From: Tamarix chinensis
Taxonomy: Eukaryota > Streptophyta > Magnoliopsida > Caryophyllales > Tamaricaceae
Direction of reading: 5' to 3'
NCBI GenBank assembly: GCA_030549775.1
Contig: CM060175.1
Location: 109,422,688 to 109,486,687 of the forward strand
Length of the DNA: 64,000 nucleotides
How positions within the stretch are numbered: the stretch's first letter is position 1; each line of letters opens with the position of its first letter. The notes beneath the pieces are model-generated. The model saw nothing but the letters and a program-made list of their open reading frames with translations. It ran no database searches and was not told the origin of the DNA. Below, piece after piece: positions 49,498 through 60,350 of the stretch. A program made the position numbers and the translations under genes.

Positions 49498-50985
49498 CTC
49501 GGTTGGAGAATAGCAGACAATTCGATCCAAAAAAATAAAAGTCTTGGATCAAAAATTGCTCACAAACAAAGAACAGTGCCCCTCCAATTGAACAACCATT
49601 AGATGTCAAAACCAATCAAACAGAAAAAGAAGAGCACGACGATCTACTTATGGACTTTTGGAGGGGCGAAGCGGAATGATCAGGGTGAAGTGAAAAGATC
49701 CAAATTTAACATTTAAATGCCCCGATCTCCATTAATGTATTAAAAGAGGAACGAAAGATGGAGAAGGACGTGAGACGGGAAAGAAGGTAGATCTGACACA
49801 ATAACGGGTTGGGCCGGGGCGCGGAAGGCCGGAAGGGTAGGGGTTTGATTGTCCTGTTGGCAAAACATACTTGCATGTGCATGTGGCTAGACCGTTGATC
49901 AAATCGCATTATACTATAATTTTGTGATTAGTAGTTAAATAAATATAATTTAGTTATGATTTTTTAAAATGGTCAGGGGACTAAGACTTTAATTAATTAA
50001 CCATATTTTTTTTTATATAAACACATACATATGTACATATTTTTTTAGATTGCTCTACTATATTATTTTTAGTTCTTTCATAATATATATTGTTGTAGAT
50101 TCGTTTGACATATTTAGCTATTATCTGCATTAGATTATTATGGAACATGGGGTCATGTGGAAATTTTAAATCTATAATGGTTGATAGATTAATAATTGGA
50201 TATATCCGATATTTTCTAATAAATTTTTTGAATGACAATAATATTTTTCTGTTTTTTTTTAATTATTTAGTTGATCATTAACCACATCAAACCAACATGT
50301 AAAATTATAGTTTGGTTTGGTTAAGTAAGTTTTAAATTATAATTTGAATTGGTTAAGAAAAAAATTAAATACAAAATATGGTTTAATTTGGTTAAAGAAA
50401 TTAATTGTTATTAATAACCAAATCATACAAACCATTATATCTGTCGATTTATTATTGTATGATGCACCTGGGACCGTCTTACTAGGCAATTTTGATTCGA
50501 ACATGTAGAATAGAAAAAAAAACATTGATGGTTTATCTGGATTAGGATGAATCAGAGTAAGAATAAACATTAAAATTAAAATTTGGTAAAAATAATGAAT
50601 GTGAATAGGGGTGAATGTTTTAAAATTTTATTTGAATAACATTAACCTAATTTAGGTGAATAGGAGTGAGTGTAACCAAAGTCCTTTCTACATCACATAT
50701 TAGGATAATGGTATTTTTGTCCAATTAGATAATAGTTTTTTTTTCTTTCAATTCATTACCTTTTAAATTAGAGCTTTATAAGAATGAGAGAAATTAGGGT
50801 AAATGATGGGTAAAACTTAACCCTTGAACATTTTATAAGGGTGCCTAGGGTACTTTATTTTATTAATGGCATATTTTGTAATTGTGAGAGTTTTTATCTT
50901 AGATGAAATATGACTCTTGTCATCTTTTGGTTACTTTTAAAATGGTAAACGATTAGTTCTTTCATTATTTTCAATATTATATTTA
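49498..50985. other. Upstream region of golgin and AT-rich spacer
   Basis: The golgin promoter should lie within 49500-50000, but no confident TATA box was chosen. Beyond this, 50000-50985 is AT-rich. A patch at 50270-50440 is full of GGTTTGGTTAA-like words that resemble a DNA-element remnant, without paired ends. Confidence 0.4.
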
Positions 50986-50992
50986 GGATTGT

Positions 50993-51252
50993 AAATGAGC
51001 CTAGTTGGCTCACAAACTATTTGCCTCAGCTCGTTTAGTTAAACAAGTCTAGCCTAAACTTTACTTTTAGGCTCGTTTATTTAATGAGCCGAGTTTAAGC
51101 CAAAAAAATTTAGCTATGCTCAATTATAACTTAGACTTATGAACTCAGCTTGACTTGTTAAAAACTCTGTTTAAGTCATTTTTTCAGTTAAACGAATCGA
51201 GCTTGAGCTTGAGGGTGTTCAGCTTGGCTTGGCTTGATTCATTTATAACCCA
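50993..51252. mobile_element. MITE-like repeat rich in GAGC/GCTC words
   Basis: Begins GATTGTAAATGAGCCTAG and ends GGCTTGATTCATTTATAACC, roughly complementary. The interior repeats GCTCGTTTA, GAGCCGAG and CTTGAGCTTGAG. This is the style of a widespread plant hAT-like MITE whose ends read GTAAACGAGCC. No target duplication was fixed. Confidence 0.55.
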
Positions 51253-51316
51253 GACTATATTGTATTAAGATAGTTGGTTGGGGGACTGACCAATAGAACT
51301 TTTGTTGCTCACTTTG

Positions 51317-51389
<73 letters not shown>
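51317..51389. repeat. (AAT)n microsatellite
   Basis: Uninterrupted run of about 24 ATA/AAT units. Confidence 0.95.
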
Positions 51390-51628
51390 GAGTAGTTGGT
51401 TTATACATGAGAATTGTATTTGATTAATTGTTTTCTTTTTGTATGTATTAATAGTTAATAATAATTATAATTATAATTCTTGTAATAAATTTATATAGCC
51501 ATATTAATTAATTTAATAGTAATAATTATTATTATTACTCCCTTCACCCTACGATGATTATCATATATTCCCTCTTTTTTTTGTTTAAAAATACAGCCTT
51601 GTTTCATTATAAATAGTGAAATTATAAT

Positions 51629-51688
51629 ACACACACACACACAATATATATATATATATACGCGGAGAGAGAGAGAGAGAGAGAGAGA
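51629..51688. repeat. Compound microsatellite (CA)n(TA)n(GA)n
   Basis: Three adjacent dinucleotide runs at 51629-51642, 51644-51660 and 51665-51688. Confidence 0.95.
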
Positions 51689-51839
51689 TCATTTAATACA
51701 ACTTTGTTACTAACTAAAGCAATTATACTATGGATTCAATTGGAAAAACATGAATATATTTACTTTTCCAATGACATTAACTCATATTTCTTAATTAGCA
51801 TGAAAGTAGAATCTAATACCATCTTTGTGAGAGTGACTG

Positions 51840-52205
51840 AATATTTATTGTCATTAATAGTGTTAAGGTTGGTGATTATTATATCACAATTCAGTGGTTA
51901 TTATATAATTACAAGATTATTTTGCAGTATAACATAATGTTGATTATCATATAACATAGTTGTGATTATTATGCTCAGCTTAGTGATTATCTAGTCATAA
52001 CTGGTGAAAACTATATAGCAACTTAATGAATATCTTATCATAGAGTGATAACTATATGCTTATGATGGTGGTTTGTTATTAATCCAAAAATTTGTATATT
52101 GTATACTAGAGTGGTGATTGTTATGCTCAATTGATGGTTATTCTATGATGACGTGGTGATCATCCTGTCACAAAGTGGTGGCTATGTTATAGCATGATGA
52201 TTTTT
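51840..52205. repeat. Degenerate 21-23 bp tandem repeat
   Basis: Short units such as TGTGATTATTATGCTCAGCTTA, GTGATTATCTAGTCATAACTG, GTGAAAACTATATAGCAACTTA and GATAACTATATGCTTATGATG follow each other with a 21-23 bp period. The pattern is GTGATTAT..TAT..CA. The open frames here are products of the repeat. Confidence 0.6.
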
Positions 52206-52839
52206 TTCCCTAGATCTAGCCTCGTATTCTCATTTTCCTTTGAGGATGTGGAGGCTTTCAAAGCAATTAGTTTATTTATCTCCTCTTCAACCACTTCATT
52301 AATCTTAGACTCACGGACTAGAGATTTTCATAAAGCTCATTAGGTTTGTAATTAATATTTTATTTTTTAGTGTCCACAAAAACAAGATAATGTTAGTTGT
52401 GGATACTACGTCATGATATTCATGAAGGAAATAATTTGCAAACATTGGATGGGGCAAGAAGAAGTGTGTATTTACTTTGTTTAGTTCATATTATTTATGT
52501 TTATTTATATACATTAATACTAACATGGTCTTTTCCATCTTTTATAGGTCTATCAACATCATGATCTTATTAACTATTAAAATAACAAGATTAATGAAGT
52601 TAGGAAAGAATGGTTATATTTTATTACAAGCTTTTATAATCATTATACGTAGAGTCATGTGTAGCTTTAATTTTTTGTACATAGAGTGTAAATATTAATG
52701 ATTTTTTTTGTATAAGGCTTTGTATGCAAAGTATATAATGAAAGTAGATAATCATTAATTCTTGTTGCTTGTTGTGTTGGATGAGGAAAATATTTATGAT
52801 GCTATGAATAATACAGACACAATAAGGTTTCGACCCTAT
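52206..52839. other. Unassigned spacer
   Basis: AT-rich DNA with no domain-bearing frame and no recognised transposon termini. Confidence 0.35.
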
Positions 52840-52859
52840 ATAGAATAATAATACTAACA

Positions 52860-53165
52860 ATGAAAATAATAACAATAACAACAACAACAACAACAACAAC
52901 AATAATAATAATAATAATCTCATAACAATAATAGTAATAATAGCAACACTAATAGCCAAAATAATTGTAATAATGATAATGAAATAATAATAATAATAAT
53001 AATAATAATTTCAAAATAGTAGTAGTAGTAGTACTAATAATAATAATGATAACATATTAATATTAATAATAAAGATAATAGCAACAATAAGAATAATAAT
53101 AATAATAATAAAATCAAATTAAAAATATAATAGGGCTTCGACCCTCAATATAAATAATAATAAAA

Positions 53166-53208
<43 letters not shown>

Positions 53209-53210
53209 TA
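52860..53210. repeat. Trinucleotide microsatellite block in copy 2
   Basis: Runs of AAC (near 52880), AAT (52897-52918, 52985-53010, 53170-53205) and AGT (near 53018), broken by short non-repeat words. It corresponds to 7162-7800 in copy 1. The poly-Leu frames on the minus strand are artefacts. Confidence 0.9.
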
Positions 53211-53791
53211 ATAGTAGTAGTAATATATTTAGAATAAATAAAATAAAATAAAATAAAGCTTGTAAAAATATGAAAAAGGGTTGAGAGGGTCTAGGGTTCA
53301 ACCTTGGGCTGGTGGTGACAGGCGACGTCGGCGGTGGCTGAAAAAAGGGAAGAAAAAGGGAAAAGTTGAGTGCTGGAAAAATGATAGGGAGAAATAAGGT
53401 GAGGGATGGGGTGTTTAAGACTGCTTAGAGGAAAAGGAGTTGAATGATGGTGGCGGCGGTGGTGGCCAAATGGGGAAGAAGAAGAAAAGGAGAGGAGGTG
53501 AGGGAGGAAGAGGAAAATAAAGGTAGGGGAAGGTAGAAGAGGGTCTGTGGAACATATTGGAAGGTGAAAGGAGGCAGCAGCGGCAAAAGTGGTGGCAAAT
53601 GGTTGTTCGAAGGGCGGCGGAGATGGAAGGAAGGGCTGGTTGGGAAGCAAACTTTGCACAATTGGGATGGCTTGTGCAGGGAGAATAGGGGAGAAGGGAG
53701 GCTTAGTTAGTTAAAGGGCGGTGCAAGGATTAGTTTAGTGGGCAGATAGGGCGGCATAGTTGGCCGACGGCAGAGGAAAGGCCGTTTGAAG

Positions 53792-54329
53792 TAGGGGTGT
53801 GCAAAATCGGATATCCGTATCCATTCGGATATTTTTTCGGATATCCGCTCCGCATTTTTTTAGACCGGATATCCGGGATGCGGATATCCGAAAAATATAG
53901 ACCGGATATAGACCGGATTCGGATATATCCAATATCCGTATAAAAATACTATTTTATCAATTTTAATAACTTTTGCTTTAATATTTTTAAAAATAAGGAT
54001 CGTATATCAATTAATATTCATATCTATATTCATATAAATATCTTATTTTATCTAAAAGAAGTATTAAAATATTATTATAAATATTTAAAATATAAAAATA
54101 AATAAAATTTTAAAACTTAAAACTATAAAAACACAATAATATGGTGTATTATTGAAATAATCAACAAAATATCGGGTATTTTTTCGGATCGGATAATCCA
54201 AAAAAAAATCGGATATCCGAATGTCGGATATCCTTTTAGAATAAAACCGGTTCGGATATCCGAAATGTCGGATCGGATTTTTAAATATCGGATCGGATTT
54301 TCGGATCCCGGATTTTTTGCACAGCCCTA
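53792..54329. mobile_element. 538-bp hAT-type MITE with perfect 8-bp target duplication
   Basis: The ends TAGGGGTGTGCAAAA and TTTTGCACAGCCCTA are complementary with one mismatch. The 8-bp direct repeat GTTTGAAG flanks it at 53784-53791 and 54330-54337. The 8-bp duplication and the TAGGG...CCCTA ends mark a hAT-superfamily non-autonomous element. Sub-terminal regions are packed with the palindrome CGGATATCCG and its variants, and the core is AT-rich. Copy 1 of the host repeat has the unoccupied site near 8370 (GCGTCTGAACGGGCGG). Confidence 0.92.
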
Positions 54330-55396
54330 GTTTGAAGTGGCGACGGTGATAAGGGGTGAGTTTTTAGAGATTTGGGGAAAAGCTTTGAGATCTAAATAAT
54401 GAGGGGTATTTATAGAGTTTAGAAGATAGGGTAAGGTTCTGTGGTTCGACGAGGGGGTAATGCAGGTAGGGTTTTGGTCACCAGCGGTGGTGGTTGGCCA
54501 GTGGAAGTTAATTTTGGGGCAGGGGTATGTGTAGGAAAAAGGGGGAAAACTGCGCGAGAAATGGGAGAAGTAGGTTGGGTGACGGGGTCAACGGATCAGC
54601 AGGGAAAAATAGGAGGGACATGGTCGGTCAAAAGGGCGATATCGGCGGCGAAAAACCAGGGACCGAGGGTGGCGAAGTTACAGTCAACGGCGAAGGAAGG
54701 AAGAAGAAAGGAGGAAGAAAGGTGGGGGCTAGACCAGCAATCCAAGGAAAAAGAAAAGGAAAAAAAAAAGAGAGCCGACCGGGCGGCGATGGGGTACGTT
54801 TTAAACAAAACGCGACATTTTGTTTTGGGCCGCGCGAAAGAAAGGAAAAGAAGGAGACGGAAAAAAAGGGAATGGGCCGCGGAAAAGGAAAGAAAAGGGA
54901 AGAAGGACTTGGGCCGCTGGGCTGGCCCAGGTCAGGGAAAGGTAAGGAAGAAAAAGAAAAGGAAAAAGGAAAAAGGAAAAAGGGAAAAAGAAAAATATGA
55001 GGGTTGGGTTAATTAAATTAATTAGGATATTTTGGATATTTAAATCCCTTTTTAGACTAAATTAGGGTTTTTGAAAGATTTTTCATAAATTCCATTTTAA
55101 TTAACAAAACACCCTAATTTTCTTCAATTAAATTATTTATAAATTTCATATTAATTTGGAACTATTTTCTCATCCTTATTTTAAATAAAATAATTTATTT
55201 AATTAATTTCTAAAATAAAATTCTTAATTAGCTAAAATACTCAAATTTCTCCTAATTAAAATACTTATAAACTTCTTCCTGATTTGCCCTAATTAATTTC
55301 CTTTTATTTTAATAAAATAATTTGTTTAATTAATTTTTCTAATAAAATTTTATTTAACTATAATTTTTTTAATTAGGATTTTTGGGGCATTTCAAA

Positions 55397-55850
55397 GCCC
55401 CTGGTGAACTTCTTACAGCATGACCTTCTCAGCAATAGCAAAAATAGGTTTATTGTGGTGGGAATCCTTGGTTTTATCCCACCCTTTGGGAAAAACAATA
55501 AGCTCATAACATCTATATTTTGAGTTCCAAGGATGGCCATAATGAACACACTTTTTTTGTATAGGTCGATTAACTCATTGTTGATTATCATGCGATGGAC
55601 ATCCCCATATATGATCTTGAGCCACCATTATATTTGGATGAATTACTTCAATCTTCATAGTCCTCTTTTGGTTAGATTCTTGATGTACATACGTATAAGA
55701 TGTTTGAAGACTAGGAAGCGAATCTTTCCATAGAATTTCATCACGGATTCGCACAAGCTCATTATCAAAACCACCAAGAAAAATATAGCCATGTTTATGT
55801 TCTTGTACTTTGGTATATTTTGATATCTTTTTCACAAGTCATGGGTAATT
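55397..55850 (-). pseudogene. Copia-type gag fragment
   Basis: On the minus strand, HGYIFLGGFDNELVRIRDEI (about 55735-55795) and LPSLQTSYTYVHQESNQKRT match the gag region of plant Ty1/copia retrotransposons, which typically reads FL.GLD....IR..IL...PLPS...AY..V..EE. Further downstream, WDKTKDSHHNKP (about 55445-55480) resembles the stretch after the zinc knuckle. Stops and a frame change make it a fragment. It abuts the end of the long LTR-like copy 2, but it belongs to a different superfamily. Confidence 0.7.
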
Positions 55851-56547
55851 GACTAGAGTGATCCAATTCTCATGGTTGATATATCCTATATATATGACTC
55901 TAGTTTGAATAATACAAGAGTAGTAAGTCCTATAGATAATTGCATACAACTCTAATTTGAATAAGATAAGAGTAATGACTCTCATAGTTTGAATAAGATC
56001 ACACATCTAATTAATTCTAATAACTTAAAAAATCATAGCCATAAATTATTCCTACAAAATAGTTTGAATGAGTAAAGTCGACACATATTCGTTGATATGC
56101 AACTAATCTATGTATATTTTGTTTCCAAATTGATCTAATTCGTGCAAAGAATAATAATAATTATGAAACTAAATTGACATATAACTTAACAAATAAAATG
56201 ACATAAACTCAATGTCTCCATTTTGGGGTCGTTGTTAGCTGTTTAGTAAAATGAGATTGTAACAAATTATCATTTTTCCTTAGTTCATATGCGGAAGAAA
56301 AATGTATGCATGCCTCAGTGATATGTACATTACTTATAATTATTTGCATTCATGCTTGATTAGTATTAATTTTATACTACTTGGTTTAATTTCCAATTTG
56401 CAAAATATACATGTACATGTAAATGTTAGAGAGAGAGGGGGGAAGGAAGGAAGGAAGCAAGGCCTTGTAGCTTCTCCGAAGTACAAAGATCGAGAGCGCA
56501 AAGTAATGTAATTAATTAAGATATTTGACTTAGCCACGTACGGTGCG
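55851..56547. other. Downstream region of the MCTP gene
   Basis: AT-rich spacer. The sequence just below 56548 should contain the MCTP 3' UTR on the minus strand. A GGAAGGAAGGAAGG run lies at 56440-56456. No other feature was recognised. Confidence 0.4.
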
Positions 56548-59500
56548 TTACAAAATTCGATCAGATTGTGCAGGCAACCTCCTAAAGAAGTTTAAAGCCG
56601 GAGAAGGAGCTCGATCTCGAAACATTGGATGGCGTAGGTAGTAGAAACCAGAGGCCATGGCCACCATCTTAGAGGGTACAAGGTACAGTACCATGGCCAC
56701 GAGAAAGCACAATCCTATGAATATACCGGTAGCCCGTGGGTCTCGCCAAGTGACCAACGCCTGAACACGTTCTCCTTGAGTGGCGATGTCGCCCAGCACA
56801 GCCTGTGCACGAGCTCCGAGGGTACGTAACTTATCGTATCTGCAACGGACGACGTCGGGCGATCTTGTGCTGGGGACCTTATCAAACTCTTCGTCCAGCT
56901 CCTCACGATCGATATTCTCAACCAACGAAATGTTAGTATCAAAATGTGGGAGTTGATCTTTAGATCGGAACCTATAATTCCATGCTCCGATAGCGAAGAC
57001 GTAGAATGCCAACGTAGGGATGATTAGATCCGGGAACCATACCAACATAACCAACAAAGCGTGTACGAGTATTGTCGAGGTTGGATTCTTCCACGTCCTC
57101 GTGTCCTCGATCCATCGAACCACATCAATCAGTCCGGCAATGACACCGACGATCCTCAACCAATTGGCACGAATCTTCCGCAGGCTAAAAGCATGCGAGT
57201 CTGCGTCCAGCATGTAAAGCACAACCTCTGGTTTCAGTGGCGGTTCGGATCGCGATAAGTATGCGGCAAGAATCTTAGCGGTTGCGTTCCTTAACATATC
57301 CTGTTGTCCCACGCCCAATGGCTTGATGTGATGCATCAGCGGCAGGAGCGGTTGTGAGTACACTTGCAGCACGTCCAGTGTAGAAGAGTTTCGAACGAAT
57401 CGTACCGCCAACTCTATGTCGCCTATCTTCCTCAATCCTCCCGGAGTGAGAAGAAGCAGAGGATACATATTCCGATATACCCTACCGGTTTGAAGCGTCG
57501 AGATGCGTACTCTTACTTTCCCCATCTTGAAATCCGGTTGGCCCCCTACCTCCTTCGAATGGCGATCATCCGATTCGAGTCCGGATCCCCAGCTGTCAAA
57601 TACCCCGATGCTTAACACCGTACAAGGATCGTACACCTTCCACGTGTACTGCTCGTTCCATTTCGGATCCAGACAATCCGTCACCGTACGTGTTCTTACC
57701 CATTTCGGCCCATACTTGGCCACGGCATATGCATCCGTGGATCCCTTCCCGTTCACGGTCTTCGTCGGCAGCAGAGCCCTGCATCCGATGATACCAAGCT
57801 CCACGGTACCTACCGCAGGTTTCCACAGCTGTTTGGCCGTCGGCCGATAGTCGCTGCACACGTGAGCTGCTTCGTCCATCACGTGATACCCACCATCAAA
57901 GCACAGCCTCAACTGCACCCTTCCTTTATAGATTCTCTTTTGGGAATGTAGATGTTTCGGATCTTCAAACGTGACCCATCTCGGGACCACTTTACGATCA
58001 TCGACGCGGCGCTCGATGCTGGCGAGAGGCACGGTAGCAATACCCATGGCTACCGATCCTTTAGGGAGCCGTTGTTCCAGGACGAAGGTTACAAATTGGT
58101 CGCTAATGAACGGTTCGGCGGCCACAAGCATCAAGTCCTCGTTCCACGTCAGAGTTCCGTTGCGGTTGGTTGCAGGCTTAGTCTGCGAGGCTTGAAATCC
58201 TAGCTGCGCCTTGATCTGGAACGACGGCTCCTTCAGCAAAGCCGTCGTGGGCATTACGTCCTGAGCATCTATCACGGTGGTTCTCAGGTACCAGAGCTTA
58301 GGCGAAAGGTAGACTTTGGCTTTGGAGTTGACGTGACCTGCCGTGTCCGTCTTCCATGCGTCTGGAAACGAGTCGTCGGCTTGTGTTCCGACCCAAGTAG
58401 CGAGCATTATATCTCCCATGTGAGCCCCACCTCCTTCGAGCCTATACCACTGAGGTGCCAACGGGCTGTCAGGTGGGTCTCGTAACGGGATCTCCGTGAC
58501 GTCGAAACATATCCCGCCAAGGAAATGGTTGTGCATGGAACCGTCGCCGGCATCCCAGACCGAAACCTCCAGCATGGAGGACGACTCCGGCGATTCACGG
58601 CCGAAAGCGAAGGTCTGATCCCACTCAAAGAAGTTGGTTTTACGGGCCGGATTGGAAACGATCCGGCATCCGGAAACAACGATCTTTACGATGGGGCTAC
58701 CGTTGGTGGGGAGAGAGCGAGCTTTGACGACTCGAACGAAGAGGTAGTGCATCTTCTCGACCAGATCGAAGGAGGTCCGATCGACGGGGAGGCTATCCAC
58801 CGAGGAAGTGGAGGAGGTTCTAGGCATCTTTAGTGGGGGAAGAGGCGGTGGGGGCCGGAGTCCGCCACTGGGACCGATTCCGTCGTTGCCGGCTACCCTA
58901 ACATCAGGGATTGATCCAGAAACGGAGGACGCTCTTATCAAAGTCGGGGGATGACCATCCCACTGAGGCCCCGGTGAGGGAGGGGCTGAGAGGGGGCCTC
59001 GTTTGGGAGTAGGCGGGGGAGGCGGATTGATCTCTGATTGCGTTGGAGGGGCAAATTCGGGAGCTGGTGATTGGGGTACGGAGCCGACCATGGGTGATGC
59101 TGCGGTATCTGGTGGTGGGTCTTGTACAGGCGGTGCGGCTGGGGGTGTATGGGAGCTGTCATCAGGGGTAGGAAGCGGCGGCTGATCGGCAGGAATATTT
59201 TCTGAAGCTGGATCAGCACCAGGAGTGCGAAGTTCAGGATCCGGCGGAGGAGGAGAGGCATCTGGCAGATGACCGGAGGGCAGCGTGGGCGGGGCAGCAG
59301 CGCCTGCAGGAATATCAGGCTTTGGGCCCTCATCGACGGGAGCAGGACCAGGAGGAGGAGGATTAGTAGTTTGCTGGTGAGACGGTGGTGGGGAAGGTGG
59401 AGGAGGAGGATCGGTAAAGTCGTGGCCATCAGAATAATAAATCTTGAGACCAAGATCTCCTTGAACCCAACTGAGGAGAGATTTCTTTTCAAGCGGGAAG

Positions 59501-59862
59501 AACATCAAGGCTTCTTCCCCTTTTCTAACGTGAAGAAACTGGGTACTGGTCAAGTTGACCCTACCCAAGTGATTGTGCCGGGTGGTAGGCCCGTAATTCT
59601 TGTCATGATACACCTCAATCTCAATGGCATCACCAAACACACGATCAGCGGGACTGGGGTCTTGATCGGCACCGGTTTTAAGGACTACATTGAACTCAAG
59701 GGTCTCGTTCCAGGTGGGGTTGAGGTCTCGGACGACGGTCTGGGTCCGTTTACGTTGGCCGTAGAAGTCGACGACGACGTAGGGGCTGGATGTGCCGTGT
59801 CCGTCTTTAGGGAGAAGGTTTCGGGCCTCGATTACTTCTATGATGAGCTTTTTGGCAGCCAT
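56548..59862 (-). CDS. MCTP16: MCTP-family four-C2-domain membrane protein (MCTP16-like), 1104 aa
   Basis: Multiple C2 domain and transmembrane region protein. The family (including QUIRKY and FTIP1) is ER-anchored and tethers ER to plasma membrane, often at plasmodesmata, through lipid- and Ca2+-binding C2 domains. Intronless, as usual for MCTPs. ATG at 59862 gives MAAKKLIIEVIEARNLLPKD. Domains: C2A about residues 2-130, a Pro-rich linker about 150-350, C2B about 370-490, C2C about 525-655, C2D about 685-825. C2D carries GKGSTDAYAVAKYGPKWVRT. The C-terminal PRT_C region has two hydrophobic segments (about 930-960 and 1045-1075) and ends in ALNFFRRLPAQSDRIL. The linker-C2B junction (SVSGSIPD, FDLVEKMHYLFVRVVKARSL) is closer to MCTP16 than to QUIRKY itself. 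All motifs look intact. Subfamily placement is from memory of the families, not a tree. Confidence 0.93.
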   Translation of the reverse strand: MAAKKLIIEVIEARNLLPKDGHGTSSPYVVVDFYGQRKRTQTVVRDLNPTWNETLEFNVVLKTGADQDPSPADRVFGDAIEIEVYHDKNYGPTTRHNHLGRVNLTSTQFLHVRKGEEALMFFPLEKKSLLSWVQGDLGLKIYYSDGHDFTDPPPPPSPPPSHQQTTNPPPPGPAPVDEGPKPDIPAGAAAPPTLPSGHLPDASPPPPDPELRTPGADPASENIPADQPPLPTPDDSSHTPPAAPPVQDPPPDTAASPMVGSVPQSPAPEFAPPTQSEINPPPPPTPKRGPLSAPPSPGPQWDGHPPTLIRASSVSGSIPDVRVAGNDGIGPSGGLRPPPPLPPLKMPRTSSTSSVDSLPVDRTSFDLVEKMHYLFVRVVKARSLPTNGSPIVKIVVSGCRIVSNPARKTNFFEWDQTFAFGRESPESSSMLEVSVWDAGDGSMHNHFLGGICFDVTEIPLRDPPDSPLAPQWYRLEGGGAHMGDIMLATWVGTQADDSFPDAWKTDTAGHVNSKAKVYLSPKLWYLRTTVIDAQDVMPTTALLKEPSFQIKAQLGFQASQTKPATNRNGTLTWNEDLMLVAAEPFISDQFVTFVLEQRLPKGSVAMGIATVPLASIERRVDDRKVVPRWVTFEDPKHLHSQKRIYKGRVQLRLCFDGGYHVMDEAAHVCSDYRPTAKQLWKPAVGTVELGIIGCRALLPTKTVNGKGSTDAYAVAKYGPKWVRTRTVTDCLDPKWNEQYTWKVYDPCTVLSIGVFDSWGSGLESDDRHSKEVGGQPDFKMGKVRVRISTLQTGRVYRNMYPLLLLTPGGLRKIGDIELAVRFVRNSSTLDVLQVYSQPLLPLMHHIKPLGVGQQDMLRNATAKILAAYLSRSEPPLKPEVVLYMLDADSHAFSLRKIRANWLRIVGVIAGLIDVVRWIEDTRTWKNPTSTILVHALLVMLVWFPDLIIPTLAFYVFAIGAWNYRFRSKDQLPHFDTNISLVENIDREELDEEFDKVPSTRSPDVVRCRYDKLRTLGARAQAVLGDIATQGERVQALVTWRDPRATGIFIGLCFLVAMVLYLVPSKMVAMASGFYYLRHPMFRDRAPSPALNFFRRLPAQSDRIL

Positions 59863-60350
59863 TAGCAATTTTGATGTTGTTGGGGGAGCTAGCTAGAGAG
59901 GGAAGGGGTGTAGATATATTTTCCTTGGAGGGAGGGAAAGGAGGGGACTTGACTGTGATGATGAATGATGAAGGGTAGGCCGGCCGGAGAAGAGAAAGAG
60001 AGGAATATGCATGCAGACCGCGGGGTTTAATTTGTAGGGGGACGAAGGAAGAAAGAGCTATCTATCTAACGCATGAAGCGCAGAGAGATGTGGGAGGATG
60101 AGAGCTGCTAGTTAAGTTAGTGGAATGCTTAGCTGTGTTTCTGTGGGATGGGGAAGAAAGGGAGGGAAAGTATCCCATTAATTAATTACCAGTAATATAC
60201 TATATTTGACAAAAGGAAATGTAAAGGGTGCTTGCTTGTATAACTTCATGTGCAAGCATGCAGCTCCTTATTCTTCTTCGTTTTTCATTTGTTATATATA
60301 TTTTTAATATTTATTTTATGAGATTTAATTTATGGATCGAAACTTGCTCT
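59863..60350 (-). promoter_or_regulatory. Upstream region of the MCTP gene
   Basis: Contains the presumed leader and promoter. TATA-like words on the minus strand occur at about 59911-59922 (AAAATATATC) and 60290-60302 (AAATATATATAAC). The latter would allow a leader of several hundred bases. Neither is proven. Confidence 0.35.

Larger units (their letters stand above)
52840..55396. mobile_element. Long LTR-like repeat, copy 2 (truncated)
   Basis: Second copy of the unit at 3404-14360. It has a microsatellite block (52860-53210), a G-rich segment with GGTGGTGACAGGCGACG, a shared GCAAACTTTGCACAATTGGG...CAGGGAGAAT run, a purine-rich tract (54680-55000) and the AT-rich end segment to about 55396, where GGGGCATTTCA may be a worn GGTGTTACA. 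It lacks the L1 found in copy 1 and carries its own hAT MITE. The 5' part with the 53-bp repeats is missing. Confidence 0.55.

Noticed and set aside
54441..55016. 191-codon plus-strand frame rich in Lys, Arg and Glu
   Set aside because: It is a product of the purine-rich tract of LTR-like copy 2. It has no domain and the frame is not preserved in copy 1.
56548..59862. Assignment to QUIRKY itself
   Set aside because: The domain layout fits, but the linker/C2B motifs and C-terminus are closer to the MCTP16 type. A phylogenetic tree would decide.
59269..59865. 198-codon plus-strand frame
   Set aside because: It is antisense to the N-terminal part of the MCTP gene and reflects its codon bias. 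No domain is present.
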